Assembly (NCBI GenBank): GCA_029961685.1
Contig: JARWKL010000012.1
Coordinates: 9,393,955-9,457,954 of the forward strand
Length of the DNA stretch: 64,000 nucleotides
Direction: 5' to 3'
DNA from: Aristolochia californica
Taxonomy: Eukaryota > Streptophyta > Magnoliopsida > Piperales > Aristolochiaceae
Every line of letters starts with the position of its first letter. Position 1 is the stretch's first letter. Positions 52,378-61,826 of the stretch are shown piece after piece. The translations under genes and the position numbers were made by a program. Below the pieces are notes generated by a model, which saw only the letters and a program-made list of their open reading frames with translations, ran no database searches and was not told where the DNA came from.

Positions 52378-52593
52378 TTATAAAGCTAAAAGGTTTAGCT
52401 TTCTTTTGATTTTCTTGATCTTGCATCGAAGGTTGTGGATGCGATCAGAATATCTTTCCCAAAAATAGTAATACCATACCATTGCTGGGATTGTATTATC
52501 TTCTGGCTGAAGAGTATTTCTTTGGAGTAAAGCAAGGTCAAGGCTTTTTCTTTTTAGTTTTAAACAATCTAAAAGTTTCCTTTTATAAATCAT
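52378..52593 (-). CDS. 71-aa ORF P1, minus unit
   Basis: Intact ORF from ATG at 52593, which overlaps the coiled-coil ORF stop as ATGA; an in-frame TTG twelve bases upstream is not a likely start. Begins MIYKRKLLDCL, contains YYYFWERYSDRIH, and ends in a lysine-rich helix KIKKIKRKLNLLAL. Small, strongly basic and helical. It is nearly identical to 55337-55552 and about 59 percent identical to 63251-63466. I recognise no described family. The chain of tight overlaps (ATGA, TAAATG, ATGA) through to coat protein suggests translation by reinitiation or leaky scanning from a polycistronic RNA. Confidence 0.75.
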   Translation of the reverse strand: MIYKRKLLDCLKLKRKSLDLALLQRNTLQPEDNTIPAMVWYYYFWERYSDRIHNLRCKIKKIKRKLNLLAL

Positions 52594-52865
52594 TCTGGTG
52601 TCCAAGGTGTAAAAGGTGTTTTATACCTTGATGGACTTGGAGAACCTAGACGTTCTTTTGAACCTAGATGTTCTTTTAATGCTAAGACTTCTGTCAAAAG
52701 TTCTTGCATTTTATCTTTGTTTAGATTATCTAAACTTTGTTTAAGTTTTGTTAACTCTTTGAAGAAAACAAGACTATTTCCATGGTCAATCTTTTCTAGA
52801 ATATTTTCTAGGATGTTTTGACACTTTATTATTTCTCTTTGTTTATGTTCATCATAGAGGAAATC
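52590..52865 (-). pseudogene. Coiled-coil ORF, C-terminal part, minus unit
   Basis: About 92 codons corresponding to the second two thirds of the ORF at 54924-55340: heptad-rich helices (ILENILEKIDHG, LDNLNKDKMQELLTEVLALKE) and a proline/serine-rich tail (SPSPSRYKTPFTP). The N-terminal part is missing because a deletion joins this piece out of frame to ORF1 at about 52865/52866. In the plus unit a tryptophan codon in the tail has become TAG (55326-55328); here it is intact. Confidence 0.75.
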
Positions 52866-52984
52866 TGTCGAATCCAGACCCTCTGGAATTCGATTTGGTT
52901 ATCATACTTTCTGGTCATGATATATTCTCGCAGTCGCGAATAATCTATAAGTCTTATCGATGGATTAGACCTATTTTGTTCCAT
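52866..52984 (-). pseudogene. ORF1, N-terminal fragment, minus unit
   Basis: The first 40 or so codons match the ORF at 62630-62956 (RLIDYSRLREYIMTR and so on), starting at the ATG at 52984 about 157 bases after the primer site. The frame then runs into coiled-coil ORF sequence in the wrong frame. The rest of ORF1, the viroplasmin ORF and the movement protein are absent from this unit. Confidence 0.8.
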
Positions 52985-53141
52985 AATGGACTTTCGGTTT
53001 TGTACATTTGTTCCTTACAAATGTTACTTGGGATGTGATCGGTATGGGTCGTAACTGTTTGGGAGTATGTTTACCTAAACAGAAAGAATCAAAGTTAAGC
53101 TTTGACTTCTTTGATACATACAAAACCAAGTCTAATACTCG

Positions 53142-53153
53142 GCTCTGATACCA
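53142..53153 (-). other. tRNA-Met primer binding site, minus unit
   Basis: In viral sense TGGTATCAGAGC, the 12 bases complementary to the 3' end of plant initiator tRNA-Met, used by Caulimoviridae to prime minus-strand DNA and conventionally the origin of the genome map. Preceded by TGTCTAAAAA. Confidence 0.95.
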
Positions 53154-54049
53154 TTTTTAGACAGGGAGAGTCTCTAGCAGACTCTGATAGCGGAATACTG
53201 ATACCAAAGCACTATTGCTATGATATCGACACAAAGTCTCTAACAGACTTGTACACACAGCGGAAGACAACCTAGGGAAAAGGGCAGCGGAACTAGAATC
53301 CTAGGGATTCTACCTGCCAGTCTCGAGCTACAGGCAGTGGAAAAACATCTACGGGCAGCGGAAAACATCGATGACTCACACAATACTATTCCTACAGTCA
53401 CACTTCGTCCGTCCTATCAGTTTACCATTAGGCCACTTTCCTAATTCCTACCACATGTCACCGTTATGTACTCGTTTGTGTCTATTTCATAGCTATCTAG
53501 TAGGCCCAACATGACTTCTGCTGCTACCTAGAACTTCTTCGGGGTTTGACCCTATTCCTACTGGCTACCACCACGTGGGCAATTCCGTCGATGCGGTCCT
53601 CACGGTCTTCAGAGGGCCCCGAGCCGTTCATATTAACCGTTGCGGCTCCATGGCTGCTTCAGCAGGGTAGAGCACAGCTCCGTTTCGTTTTCTACCTCGG
53701 AGCGTAGCCGAATAATTCCAAGTCTCTAGCGTCTGTCCTATTTGGCACTATTTCGATACTATTTCTTCTTGACGAGTGAACAGTAAACATGAATAGTAAT
53801 CATGAATAGTAACCATGAATAGTAAAAATGAACAATACTTTTGAACAGTAACTTTGGAATAGTAAAAACAAACACTGTGGAGATCAATACATGGATGCGA
53901 AACATGAACAGTAATAACAACTACTGTGGAGATCATATTTATATATGCAGAACATGAACAGTAAAAACAACTACTGTACGAATCACAATATTACAAACAT
54001 GCGGAAATATAAAAAATATTGTTCAAAACAAAGTAAAAATAACTAAATA
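53154..54049 (-). other. EPRV leader upstream of the primer site (minus segment, right end)
   Basis: Nearly 900 bases with no gene, matching the leader of the other units: GAAYAGTA cluster at 53770-53965, then the TCTGTTAGAGACTTTG element, TGGTATCAG-like sequence and GAGTCTGCTAGAGACTCTCC before the primer site. It is cut at 54049 (AACTAAATA), so hairpins and TATA box of this unit are missing. Confidence 0.85.
53770..53965 (-). repeat. GAAYAGTA motif cluster (second minus leader)
   Basis: Same arrangement as 47893-48085, with one motif decayed to GAACAATA near 53830. Confidence 0.78.
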
Positions 54050-54052
54050 TTT

Positions 54053-54934
54053 TTGGATGAACATCCTAATTTGATGCAGGATGGACAAAAGTGGACAATA
54101 AGTATCCCTCGGATAACTGAAGTCTACAACAAAGATTGGATTGAATTCCAAAAGAAATCCTTCGTCTTCCAGAAGGAACTATTTGTAGAAATACAGGATA
54201 CCGACTCGGGTACTTTCTGCTACAGATTATTAAGTGAATCTGACTTAGCTAAGTTAAAAAGATTCAAATATGTCCACTATGGACTAGTTCGTATAGGATT
54301 AGACCCCTTGATACGAATCAATCAGAATTTACTCTTTATAGCAGCTATAGTAGATAACTCTGTGAAGAATAATTTTGAAAAAGCCCTACTCGGAGGAGTT
54401 AGAGCAAACTTAGGATTAGGCCCAATATCCTTTACAACATGGCCCAATCTACAAATAGATTTAGAAGACAAGCACATCCAAGATACCTTGTCCCTAAAAA
54501 TCTATACAGACAACTGGTCAAAAAATGGAATTCAACCAGGAAGAAGAGTTATGCGCATACTTGTATGCATAGTAGCCCAAGGAATCAACACTGGAAAGGT
54601 TCCAGTTAAAGATTCAAAGAAACTCACAGAATTAGCCAAAAACATTGGTTATTCTGAAAACTTGACCATAGAAGAACTCGACCCAAGAGAGTTAACATGG
54701 CCAACAGAATGGGTAGTTCAACCTTTGGCACCCAGACACCTTCCTCTCTCTCGAAAAACCATAAAGGAGATAGAAGGAAAACTAGTGATCGCAAACACTA
54801 GACCCAGCTTTTCCATCGAACAGGACATGCCCTCTACCTCAATAAGTAGAACCTCAAACAGTTCCCGTTTTGAAGGAATAGGAAATCCAAGGCCCAATGC
54901 TTATGTTCCTCTTCACATAGATGATGGCACATAA
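54053..54934 (+). pseudogene. Movement protein, 5' truncated at the inversion junction
   Basis: An open frame of about 293 codons with no stop inside. It has no good start: the frame opens after TAA at 54044 inside leader sequence, the first codon is TTG, and the first in-frame ATG is at 54074. The head-to-head junction at 54049/54050 therefore probably removed the true start. The product resembles caulimovirid movement proteins of the 30K superfamily, which enlarge plasmodesmata and form tubules. It has VHYGLVRIGLDPLIR followed by a hydrophobic strand and an aspartate (LLFIAAIVDNS), then LGLGPISFTTWPNLQIDL. The C-terminus is serine-rich. Its stop overlaps the start of the coiled-coil ORF (ATGATGG at 54921). 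No movement protein is present in the other two partial units. Confidence 0.82.
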
Positions 54935-55340
54935 TCCATACAAAGCCTTAGGTCCACCTATAAGAAATAGTGACATTGTCACCAATTCCATTCAAACCTT
55001 AGAGTCTTACGGTAAGACCCTTAATAGGTTGGAAAAAACTGTTGAAAACCTCCAATAGAAAATAGATTTCCTCTATGATGAACATAAACATAGAGAAATA
55101 ATAAAGTGTCAAAACATCCTAGAAAATATTCTAGAAAAGATTGACCATGGAAATAGTCCTGTTTTCTTCAAAGAGTTAACAGAACTTAAACAAAGTTTAG
55201 ATAATCTAAACAAAGATAAAATGCAAGAACTTTTGACAGAAGTCTTAGCATTAAAAGAACATCTAGGTTTAAAAGAACGTCTAGGTTCTCCAAGTCCATC
55301 AAGGTATAAAACACCTTTTACACCTTAGACACCAGAATGA
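54924..55340 (+). pseudogene. Coiled-coil ORF (possible virion-associated protein), two stops
   Basis: A frame of 139 codons from ATG at 54924 (another ATG at 54921) to TGA at 55338-55340, overlapping the movement protein at its start and P1 (ATGA) at its end. Interrupted by TAG at 55056-55058 (likely from a glutamine codon) and TAG at 55326-55328, where the minus unit has tryptophan. Nearly all helical with leucine/isoleucine heptads (LESYGKTLNRLEKTVENL, ILENILEKI, LDNLNKDKM) and a short SPSPSRYKTPF tail. Size, coiled coil, basic proline-containing tail and position between movement and coat protein fit the caulimovirus virion-associated protein (ORF III), which decorates virions and links them to movement protein and vector factors. 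The homology is inferred from architecture only. Confidence 0.65.
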
Positions 55341-55552
55341 TTTGTAAAAGGAAACTTTTAGATTGTTTAAAACTAAAAAGAGAAAGCCTTGACCTCGCTT
55401 TACTCCAACGAAATACTCTTCAGCCAGAAGATAATACAATCCTAGCAATGGTATGGTATTACTATTTTTGGGAAAGATATTCTGATCGCATCCACAACCT
55501 TCGATGCAAGATCAAGAAAATCAAAAGAAAGCTAAACCTTTTAGCTTTATAA
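55337..55552 (+). CDS. 71-aa ORF P1, plus unit
   Basis: Intact. Start overlaps the coiled-coil ORF stop (ATGA); stop TAA is followed at once by the ATG of P2. Begins MICKRKLLDCL, contains YYYFWERYSDRIHNLRC and ends KIKRKLNLLAL. Only a few substitutions from the minus-unit copy. Basic, helical, function unknown. Confidence 0.75.
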   Translation: MICKRKLLDCLKLKRESLDLALLQRNTLQPEDNTILAMVWYYYFWERYSDRIHNLRCKIKKIKRKLNLLAL

Positions 55553-55768
55553 ATGATCAGTAGAGCAAGACTACTAGATCAACTTTGTCTGGTACGGTCA
55601 ATGCAAGCCCAAAATTGGCAAGCCAGAGAAACTCTCACACCAGTAAATGACACAGATATAGCTTATCAGGCATATCTGAATGAATGGTGGAGATTAACCC
55701 ATAGAGAAATTCTACTACGGTATTTGATCAAAATAGTTCAACGGAAGCTTCAAGAATTAGCTCTATGA
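55553..55768 (+). CDS. 71-aa ORF P2, plus unit
   Basis: Intact. Begins MISRARLLDQLCLVR and ends VQRKLQELAL. Same length as P1, with 28 of 71 identical positions in an ungapped alignment, including the MI start, LLD, R-TL-P, W, R, IK and the RKL-LAL end. Stop overlaps the coat protein start (ATGA at 55765). Function unknown. Confidence 0.75.
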   Translation: MISRARLLDQLCLVRSMQAQNWQARETLTPVNDTDIAYQAYLNEWWRLTHREILLRYLIKIVQRKLQELAL

Positions 55769-57512
55769 TAGATTTTTTCTATTTAATGGATATGGAAACT
55801 CCATTACCATTAGGCCTTCCCGACATCACCGGATGGCATAAAAACCTAGTGCACTTTGCAACACCTTGCATAGCACCTAGAAGAAAAAAGGATCTAGCAC
55901 CACCTGCTTTTAGGATCGCTTCAAAAGCATCATCCGCTACCGATGATGAAGTTCACGCAGAATATAATACCTTCGGTCACCAACCGATTTATTATGTTCA
56001 AGAAGAAAAACCATCTTCTAGTAAACAACAAGAGCAACACAACAGTGAACCAGAAGCCTGGGAATCTGATGAAGTTGCAGAAGAAAATACCAAGAAAACA
56101 GACTACACTGCTAAAGACAAAAAAGGCAGATGATCTTAGTAAAAGATTTTGAATGCTTCGTGGTAGCGACCATTTTGAAGCAGAAACTTCAAGGGTACGA
56201 GATACCCACATGGAAGATAGCTTTCAAGATAACTTCCGAAACCGTACTGCGGTTCACCCACAAGAACGACAAAGTTTCTCCCACTCCAAAATATCCCTGG
56301 GAGGACAAAGGTATTCGACAAAATACACAAATGTCGATCCTTCAAATGCTACTAAGGGACACCAAACCATAGATAGCATAAACCCTTTTGGATTTTACCT
56401 CAACTTGGATTGCCCCAAGGATGGAGAAAAAGTCCTTAAAGATTGGGAAAGAAGCATGAGCAATGCTGCCAATATGCATGAATCTTGGAACCAAGAATCA
56501 GCATTTAATTTCTTTGCCCATGCTTTACAGGGTAATGTAGCTCTTTGGTGGGACAACCTTCCCGAAGACCAAAAATGAGCTAATACCTCAATATCGATTG
56601 CCAATATCTTGAAAGGATTAGTGGCTAAGATATCAAAGGAATTTCTAGGAATATATCCAACCCTAGAAGCCTACAATGAGAGTACTAAACAAAGAAAACG
56701 TTTAGAAACTCTTCAGAAATTAAACAAGTTACAAATCTGTAACATTTGTTTTTATAAGAAGTATTACTGCGAGTTTGCAAGTTACTTCTATAAACTGCAA
56801 AAAGAAGATCAGAAACCTTATCTGTCTATCTTTTATGCAAAATTTACAGAACCATTTGCACATGTAGCTGAAAAAGACTACATTACAAAATATTGGCAAA
56901 ACAATCCAAAACTTGGTACATTAACCATGGATATATTCTTAAACATTGATACTTTAGGAAGAAGACATAGATTTTTACAAGACATGTTGGCAAATCTTTG
57001 TGAAGCCCAAAAACTACAAAAGAAAAGTAGTAAGGCAAATAAACAAACATTATGTTGTTCAAACCAGAACAAAAATGTAGGAGCTTATGGTTGCAAAACC
57101 ACCTCCCATAAGCAACGAAAATATCCTAAGAAATTTCAACAGAAAAAGTTTAGGGTACTTAAAAGTTCTACAACAAGGTATACTCCTAAAAAGAGATACT
57201 TTCGGAGAAGAAAAAATTCTGGCCCCACCACATCCAGTAAAGGGTCAAATGCATACTGCCAAAAGGGGAAGCAAATGCAAATGCTGGATATGCCTGAAAG
57301 AAGGACATTTCGCCAGAGATTGTCCAAATGATAAACAACAACGGCGGTACAGTACATACATGTTACTAGCCGAAGAAACTGGATTGGAAATCATTCATTA
57401 TGATGACATCCAGTCAAAAGATGAAGTATATGAACTTCATCTAGAAACTGAGTCTTCCTCCTCAGAAAACTCAGAAAACTTGTCAAACTCTTCAGGCTCC
57501 TTCTCTGAATGA
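55765..57512 (+). pseudogene. Coat protein, plus unit, two frameshifts and two stops
   Basis: Reads in three frames: 55765-56133; then, after one extra A in the A-run near 56117, 56150-57331 with TGA at 56150-56152 and 56576-56578; then, after an 8-bp loss near 57270 (missing AAAACCCC relative to the minus unit), the frame ending at 57512. The zinc knuckle CWICLKEGHFARDC lies in the last frame at about 57283-57324. Core motifs ALQGNVALWWDNLPEDQK and NPKLGTLTMDIFLN are present. The acidic/serine tail ends in a stop that overlaps the ATG of the pol ORF (ATGA at 57509). The TGA at 56150 is shared with the third unit (63853) but not with the minus unit. Confidence 0.88.
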
Positions 57513-59459
57513 GTATCCACATAAACGCAGAGCATGTTGCATCTGGAAATTCTTATATCACGGTCATGCTTAAACTACCCGGATATATCAAATTCCATAT
57601 ACACGCTCTCGTAGATACAGGAAGTTCATATTGTCTAGCTAGACAAAATCTACTTCCCACATATCTATGGAAACCACTTGAAGTACCCCTTCAAGTAACA
57701 GTTGGCTCCGGAGAAACTATCTCTCTTCCTGCCGAAGCCCGCAACATTCATCTCGACATTGGAGGTGAAAAGTTTATGATTCCAAAACTCATTAGTTTAG
57801 GATCAAACATAAATTCCGGACCAGATTTAGTCCTAGGAAATGAATGGCTCATGTTTCATGCCCCTGTAGAGCAAACACCAGCCTACTATAAACTTCGATG
57901 TCGCACTCGACGTGAAATCGATAATTCTGCTGTATTTGTCTATGCAGTAAAACCCACTGAAGCCTATGCCATTTCTGGCAATGGAGCTGTCCTCCATCAG
58001 GTCTTCAAAAAACGCAGCAAGCGTGGTGATGAGATTCCTCCCTTAGAAACTCTACTCCACGCCGAGTCCTGTGAATCTGAAGTTCAGCAACTTCTAGAAT
58101 CCACTTGTTCTGAGAAACCCTTAGAATGGTGGCATAAAAAAAAACCATATGCTGACCTCGAACTTCTTGATCCTGAAAAAGAAATCCGAGAAAAACCTAT
58201 GGTTTACACTCCTTCTGATGTTGAAGAATTCTCAACACAGATAAATGATTTGCTAGCTCAAGGTTTAATCCACACAAGTCATTCTCCACATACATCTCCT
58301 GCTTTCTTGGTACGGAATCATGCAGAGATAAAACGAGGAAAAGCTCGAATGGTCATTAACTATAAAAAGGTTAATGAAGCCACAAAAATGGATGGCTACT
58401 ATCTTCCTAACAAAGAAAGATTAATAACTGCCATAAGAGGAAAACAATGGTTTTCTAAATTTGATTGCAAATATGGGTTTTGGCAAATTCGTCTAACCGA
58501 AAGGGAGATAACTTCCACTTACTGCATTCAGTTGTCCTTCAGGACATTATGAGTGGCTTGTAATGCCCTTTGGGTTAAAACAAGCACCCAACATATTTCA
58601 AAGAAGAATGGATGATATCCTCAAACCATTCTTTAAATTTTTCTTAGTTTATGTTGATGACATACTAGTCTTTTCAGAAACCAAGGATCAACATGAAGAG
58701 CAATTACTAAAGGTCTTAAATGCCTTAAAAACTGCTGGGATAGCACTCAGAAAAATGAAATCAGAATTGTTTAAAACCAAGATAGATTTCTTAGGTTTAA
58801 ACATCTCAAAAGGAGAAATGCCTTAAAAAGCTGCTTTTCCGAATGAAATTGAAGATATAAAACAACTTCAAAGTTTCTTAGGATGCCTAACATATGCTGA
58901 ACAATTCATAAAGAATTTAGTAGAAATTAGGAAACCCTTTCAAAAGAAACTAAAGAAAGACGTCAAATGGGAATGGACACCCACTGATAGTCTCGAAGTA
59001 ATCCGGATCAAACAATTGATGAAACACCTCCCGGTGTTAACTCTACCCAATCCAGATGCAAATCTGATTTTAGAAACTGATGCCTCTGATCACACCTGGG
59101 CAGCAGTCCTAAAATGCAAAATCAATGATTCTGAAAGAATATGCAAATATACATCAGGAACATTTTCATCTGCTGAAACAAACTATCATTCTTATGAAAA
59201 ATAAATTTTAGCAGTAAAGAATGGGATAAAAAAGTTTTATATTTATCTCGCTCCCAAAGAATTTCTGGTAAGAACTGACTGTAAAAATTTTGTCGGTTTT
59301 ATGACAAGAAATTTAGAAGATTCACTTTGTCGCGGTAGATTACTCCGTTGGCAGCAATGGTTCTTTCAATTCTTTTTTACAGTTGAACACATTAAAGGAG
59401 ATAAAAACTATTTACCTGGCACTCTTACTGGAGAATTTTCTTGTGTTACAGACAGGTAA
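57509..59459 (+). pseudogene. Protease-reverse transcriptase-RNase H polyprotein, broken
   Basis: In order: pepsin-like protease with DTGSS at residues 36-40 (57614); a linker; reverse transcriptase with INYKKVNEAT, the first palm aspartate in FSKFDCKYGFWQI (residue 319, 58463), MPFGLKQAPNIFQ and YVDD at 58650-58661; RNase H beginning LETDASDHTWAAVL (about 59070). The frame changes by one near 58510-58530, TAA interrupts at 58824-58826, and TAA at 59202-59204 follows YHSYEK, where the family's catalytic glutamate is expected. The last frame ends TAA 59457-59459, one base before the ATG of the last ORF. Length, about 650 codons, is normal for a caulimovirid pol. No integrase is present, as expected. 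The minus unit lacks this gene altogether. Confidence 0.95.
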
Positions 59460-59460
59460 A

Positions 59461-60936
59461 ATGGATCTCCTCAGCAGCACCCTGACGGACCTAGCAGCAG
59501 CAATTGCCACACTCACGGTATTGCTCTCAACCCTACAGACACTATTCGACAGTCTTTTAGTTCTCTCAGAATGAGGAGACATACATGAGAACTGTGCCCA
59601 TTACGGGTTAAGTGGAGAAGTCTTACAACTCAAGGTTAAAGAATTAACCGAAGAGTTAAAAGAACTCACTCAACGGCATGAAATGCCAAGCTCCTCCGGG
59701 ACTTCTACCGGATCTCCATCGCTAGAAAATGAAGCAACAACGTCAGCTAATCAGCAGACGGATGACTTTAGTGTTTTGATAAACACAGGTCGACCCGGGA
59801 TTTCTACCGGTCATGCCAGGAATGAGAAGGAAATCACAACCCAATCTTCTCTGAAGATAGGGGAATCAGGGATTTCTACCTGCCAGTCAAGAGCTGGAAA
59901 GGAAACCTTAACGATTTCGTTGAAATCGGAATCAGGGACTTCTACCTGTCAGTCTAGAGCTGAAAAGGAAGTCTTAACGGATCCATCCCAGATGGAAACG
60001 AACTTGTCTAGTAATGAGAAATCATTCAAGACAAAATTGGTTACCCCGTCTGAGTTTACAAGGTTGAAAAGCCTAAATAAACCAGATAAAACTAGTTTTA
60101 ATGAGTTTGAGTTTTTAAAGAAATTTAAACCTTTAAAACTTTCGGACATTATGTTTGAGGAACCCTCGCTACGCCCTCAAAAGGTGGACAGCGTTCGTTC
60201 AAAGATCGAATCCGATCATACTGTTCAATTCCAGAGATCGAATGAACAAATTGGACAAGGGATGAACACTCCCTTCTTCACCACTGAGCCCAGCAACAGT
60301 TGGAATCAAGTGAAGTTGAGTCATGAAATAGACTCAAAATATGCATCCATGCTTTACGCATATGGATTCATAAAACAGATGGTACTGCACTCCACCGATT
60401 TATCAGTGTTGGAGAAAATGCCAAAAGAAATTATGGAGGCTTGCAAAAGTTTCATCTCCATAACCAAGAGTAAAGGAATTCGACTTCATTTCGTTTCCTG
60501 TATTGCTGAAATTGTTACTGACACAAAAATGTTTCCAAGCATTTCCGTCGTGACTATTGAAGGCATCAAAGAAGGTGACGCCAACATGGAATATGATCCC
60601 AGACATGTTCCTAAAGCCAAGCCTTGCCCAGAAGCAGTCTGGCCAACCAGGCGTATATGTGGGCTCAAGAACCTGATACAGCTCATGAAGCAGCTGATTC
60701 AGAAAAAGAGAAGCTTCGTCTACAAGACCTCCGTCCCATTGACGATCATCTCGAAAAGCTATAAAGAGACTCCAGCAACCGTCCAGACCAGTCTCGAAGA
60801 TACGCTAAAGAAACTCCTTGGAGGAAATATCCCCTTCAGTAAAACAACAAAAGAAAGCTTCTGCAAGATGGCCCAGAAGACTTTTTCGAAGGAGCACACC
60901 TGTAAACTGTGCACAGAAAGGCAGCTGTCCGAATGA
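59461..60936 (+). pseudogene. Last ORF (possible transactivator-like protein), plus unit
   Basis: Starts at ATG 59461, one base after the pol stop. The frame continues to TGA at 60936 but is cut by TGA at 59572-59574, where the minus unit has CGA. Same layout as 49016-50230: hydrophobic helical N-terminus, coiled coil, a long serine/threonine-rich middle with three GISTG/GISTC/GTSTC repeats followed by QSRA, then LVTPSEFTRLKSLN and the ordered YASMLYAYGFIKQ part. One extra C near 60598 relative to the minus unit changes the frame; the extension beyond contains KKRSFVYKTS and ends with CKLCTERQLSE. Position before the promoter matches ORF VI of caulimoviruses. The usual viroplasmin signature is not in this protein but in the small ORF at 62946. 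Confidence 0.6.
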
Positions 60937-61266
60937 GCAGTCAATAGCCACATCAACAGACTAGTCAGCAGCCATGTCAGCAGACTAGGCCCATGACAAA
61001 AACAAAAGTCCGCAGTGGCGGCTACAAAAGTCATCAATGACGGCTACACCAAGTCAACAAAGATGGCTAAAAAAGATTCCTGCACGTCATCATCATGACG
61101 TCACAAGCAGAAAAGACATTTCTACCCCTGCTTTCGGCACCGAAAGGTAATAATGCAAGGGCAAAAGAGACATGCCAAAAAGACAAAAGTTACCCTTTGT
61201 CTTTAAACGCACACCTTTCAATCAAGGGTAAAGGTGGAAGAGCTGAAAAATCTTCAGCTATAAATA
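60935..61266 (+). promoter_or_regulatory. Full-length-transcript promoter, plus unit
   Basis: TATAAATA at 61259-61266, TGACGTCA at 61096-61103 and an opposite TGACG (CGTCA 61085-61089). The two upstream TGACGTGG sites of the minus unit are here CCACATCA (60948-60955) and CCATGTCA (60972-60979), each having lost its CG by a transition. A 92-aa antisense frame and a 91-aa sense frame in this region are probably chance. Confidence 0.8.
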
Positions 61267-61380
61267 CGATGCTCCTCCAGAGGTTTAGGACATCCGAAAT
61301 CGAAGCCACTAAATTCAAAATTGAAGTTGGAACGACTCGACAAAGGCGATTTCCGGCGATCTTTCTCTGACAAGTTCCTC

Positions 61381-61451
61381 AAGCACGGTATGTGCTTAAC
61401 AGCCGTAATGGCTGAGTAGAAAAGAGGGAACCGACCGGTGCCACGGTCGGT
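61381..61451 (+). promoter_or_regulatory. Three consecutive leader hairpins, plus unit
   Basis: AAGCAC-GGTAT-GTGCTT (61381-61397), CAGCC-GTAAT-GGCTG (61400-61414) and ACCGACCG-GTGCCA-CGGTCGGT (61430-61451). All stems are perfect and are shared with the minus unit. Located 115-190 bases downstream of the TATA box, inside the presumed 5' leader of the genomic RNA. Confidence 0.75.
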
Positions 61452-61548
61452 AACTTCGGGAGCTATGTAGCTAAGTAGTTTTTTCTTTTCCCTTTTTTAA
61501 GGGTATGTATTTAGTTAATTTCTACTTTGTTTATTTTTACTTTGTTTT

Positions 61549-61606
61549 GAACAATGTTTTTATATTTCCGCATGTTTGAACAATGCTTTTATATTTCCGC
61601 ATGTTT
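61549..61606 (+). repeat. 29-bp tandem duplication in the leader
   Basis: Two adjacent units, 61549-61577 and 61578-61606, differ by one base (T or C after CAATG) and both contain TATATTTCCGCATG. The minus leaders have only one unit. Confidence 0.9.
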
Positions 61607-61618
61607 GTAATATTGTGA

Positions 61619-61826
61619 TTCGTACAGTAGTTGTTTTTACTGTTCATGTTCCGCATATATAAATATGATCTCCATAGTAGTTGTTATTACTGTTCATGTT
61701 CCGCATCTATGTATTGATCTCCACAGTGTTTGTTTTTACTATTCCAAAGTTACTATTCAAAAGTACTGTTCATTTTTACTATTCACGGTTACTATTCATG
61801 ATTACTATTCATGTTTACTGTTCACT
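61619..61826 (+). repeat. TACTRTTC (inverted GAAYAGTA) motif cluster
   Basis: Nine copies of TACTGTTC or TACTATTC in viral sense, most followed by ATG or AAA. Same order and spacing as the minus leaders, so the cluster belongs to the virus and not to the insertion site. Confidence 0.8.

Larger units (their letters stand above)
47337..54049 (-). mobile_element. Endogenous pararetrovirus, minus-strand segment, more than one internally deleted unit
   Basis: Read right to left: part of a leader (54049-53154), primer site, truncated ORF1, coiled-coil ORF fragment, two 71-aa ORFs, coat protein, a deletion where protease-RT-RNase H should be, last ORF, promoter, and leader again (48405-47337). The leader occurs twice, at 47337-48210 and 53213-54049, so the segment is head-to-tail across the circular genome's origin. 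The left end abuts satellite after AATAATG (47333), with TTC that fits neither side well. The right end is joined head-to-head to the plus-strand segment at about 54049/54050. Confidence 0.92.

Noticed and set aside
54053..54055. TTG at 54053 as the movement protein start
   Set aside because: It lies four bases from a rearrangement junction and is not an ATG. The gene is better read as truncated.
57509..59459. Ty3/gypsy LTR retrotransposon as the source of pol
   Set aside because: There is no integrase, no LTR pair, a movement protein and small viral ORFs are present, and a single leader/promoter recurs per unit. These point to Caulimoviridae.
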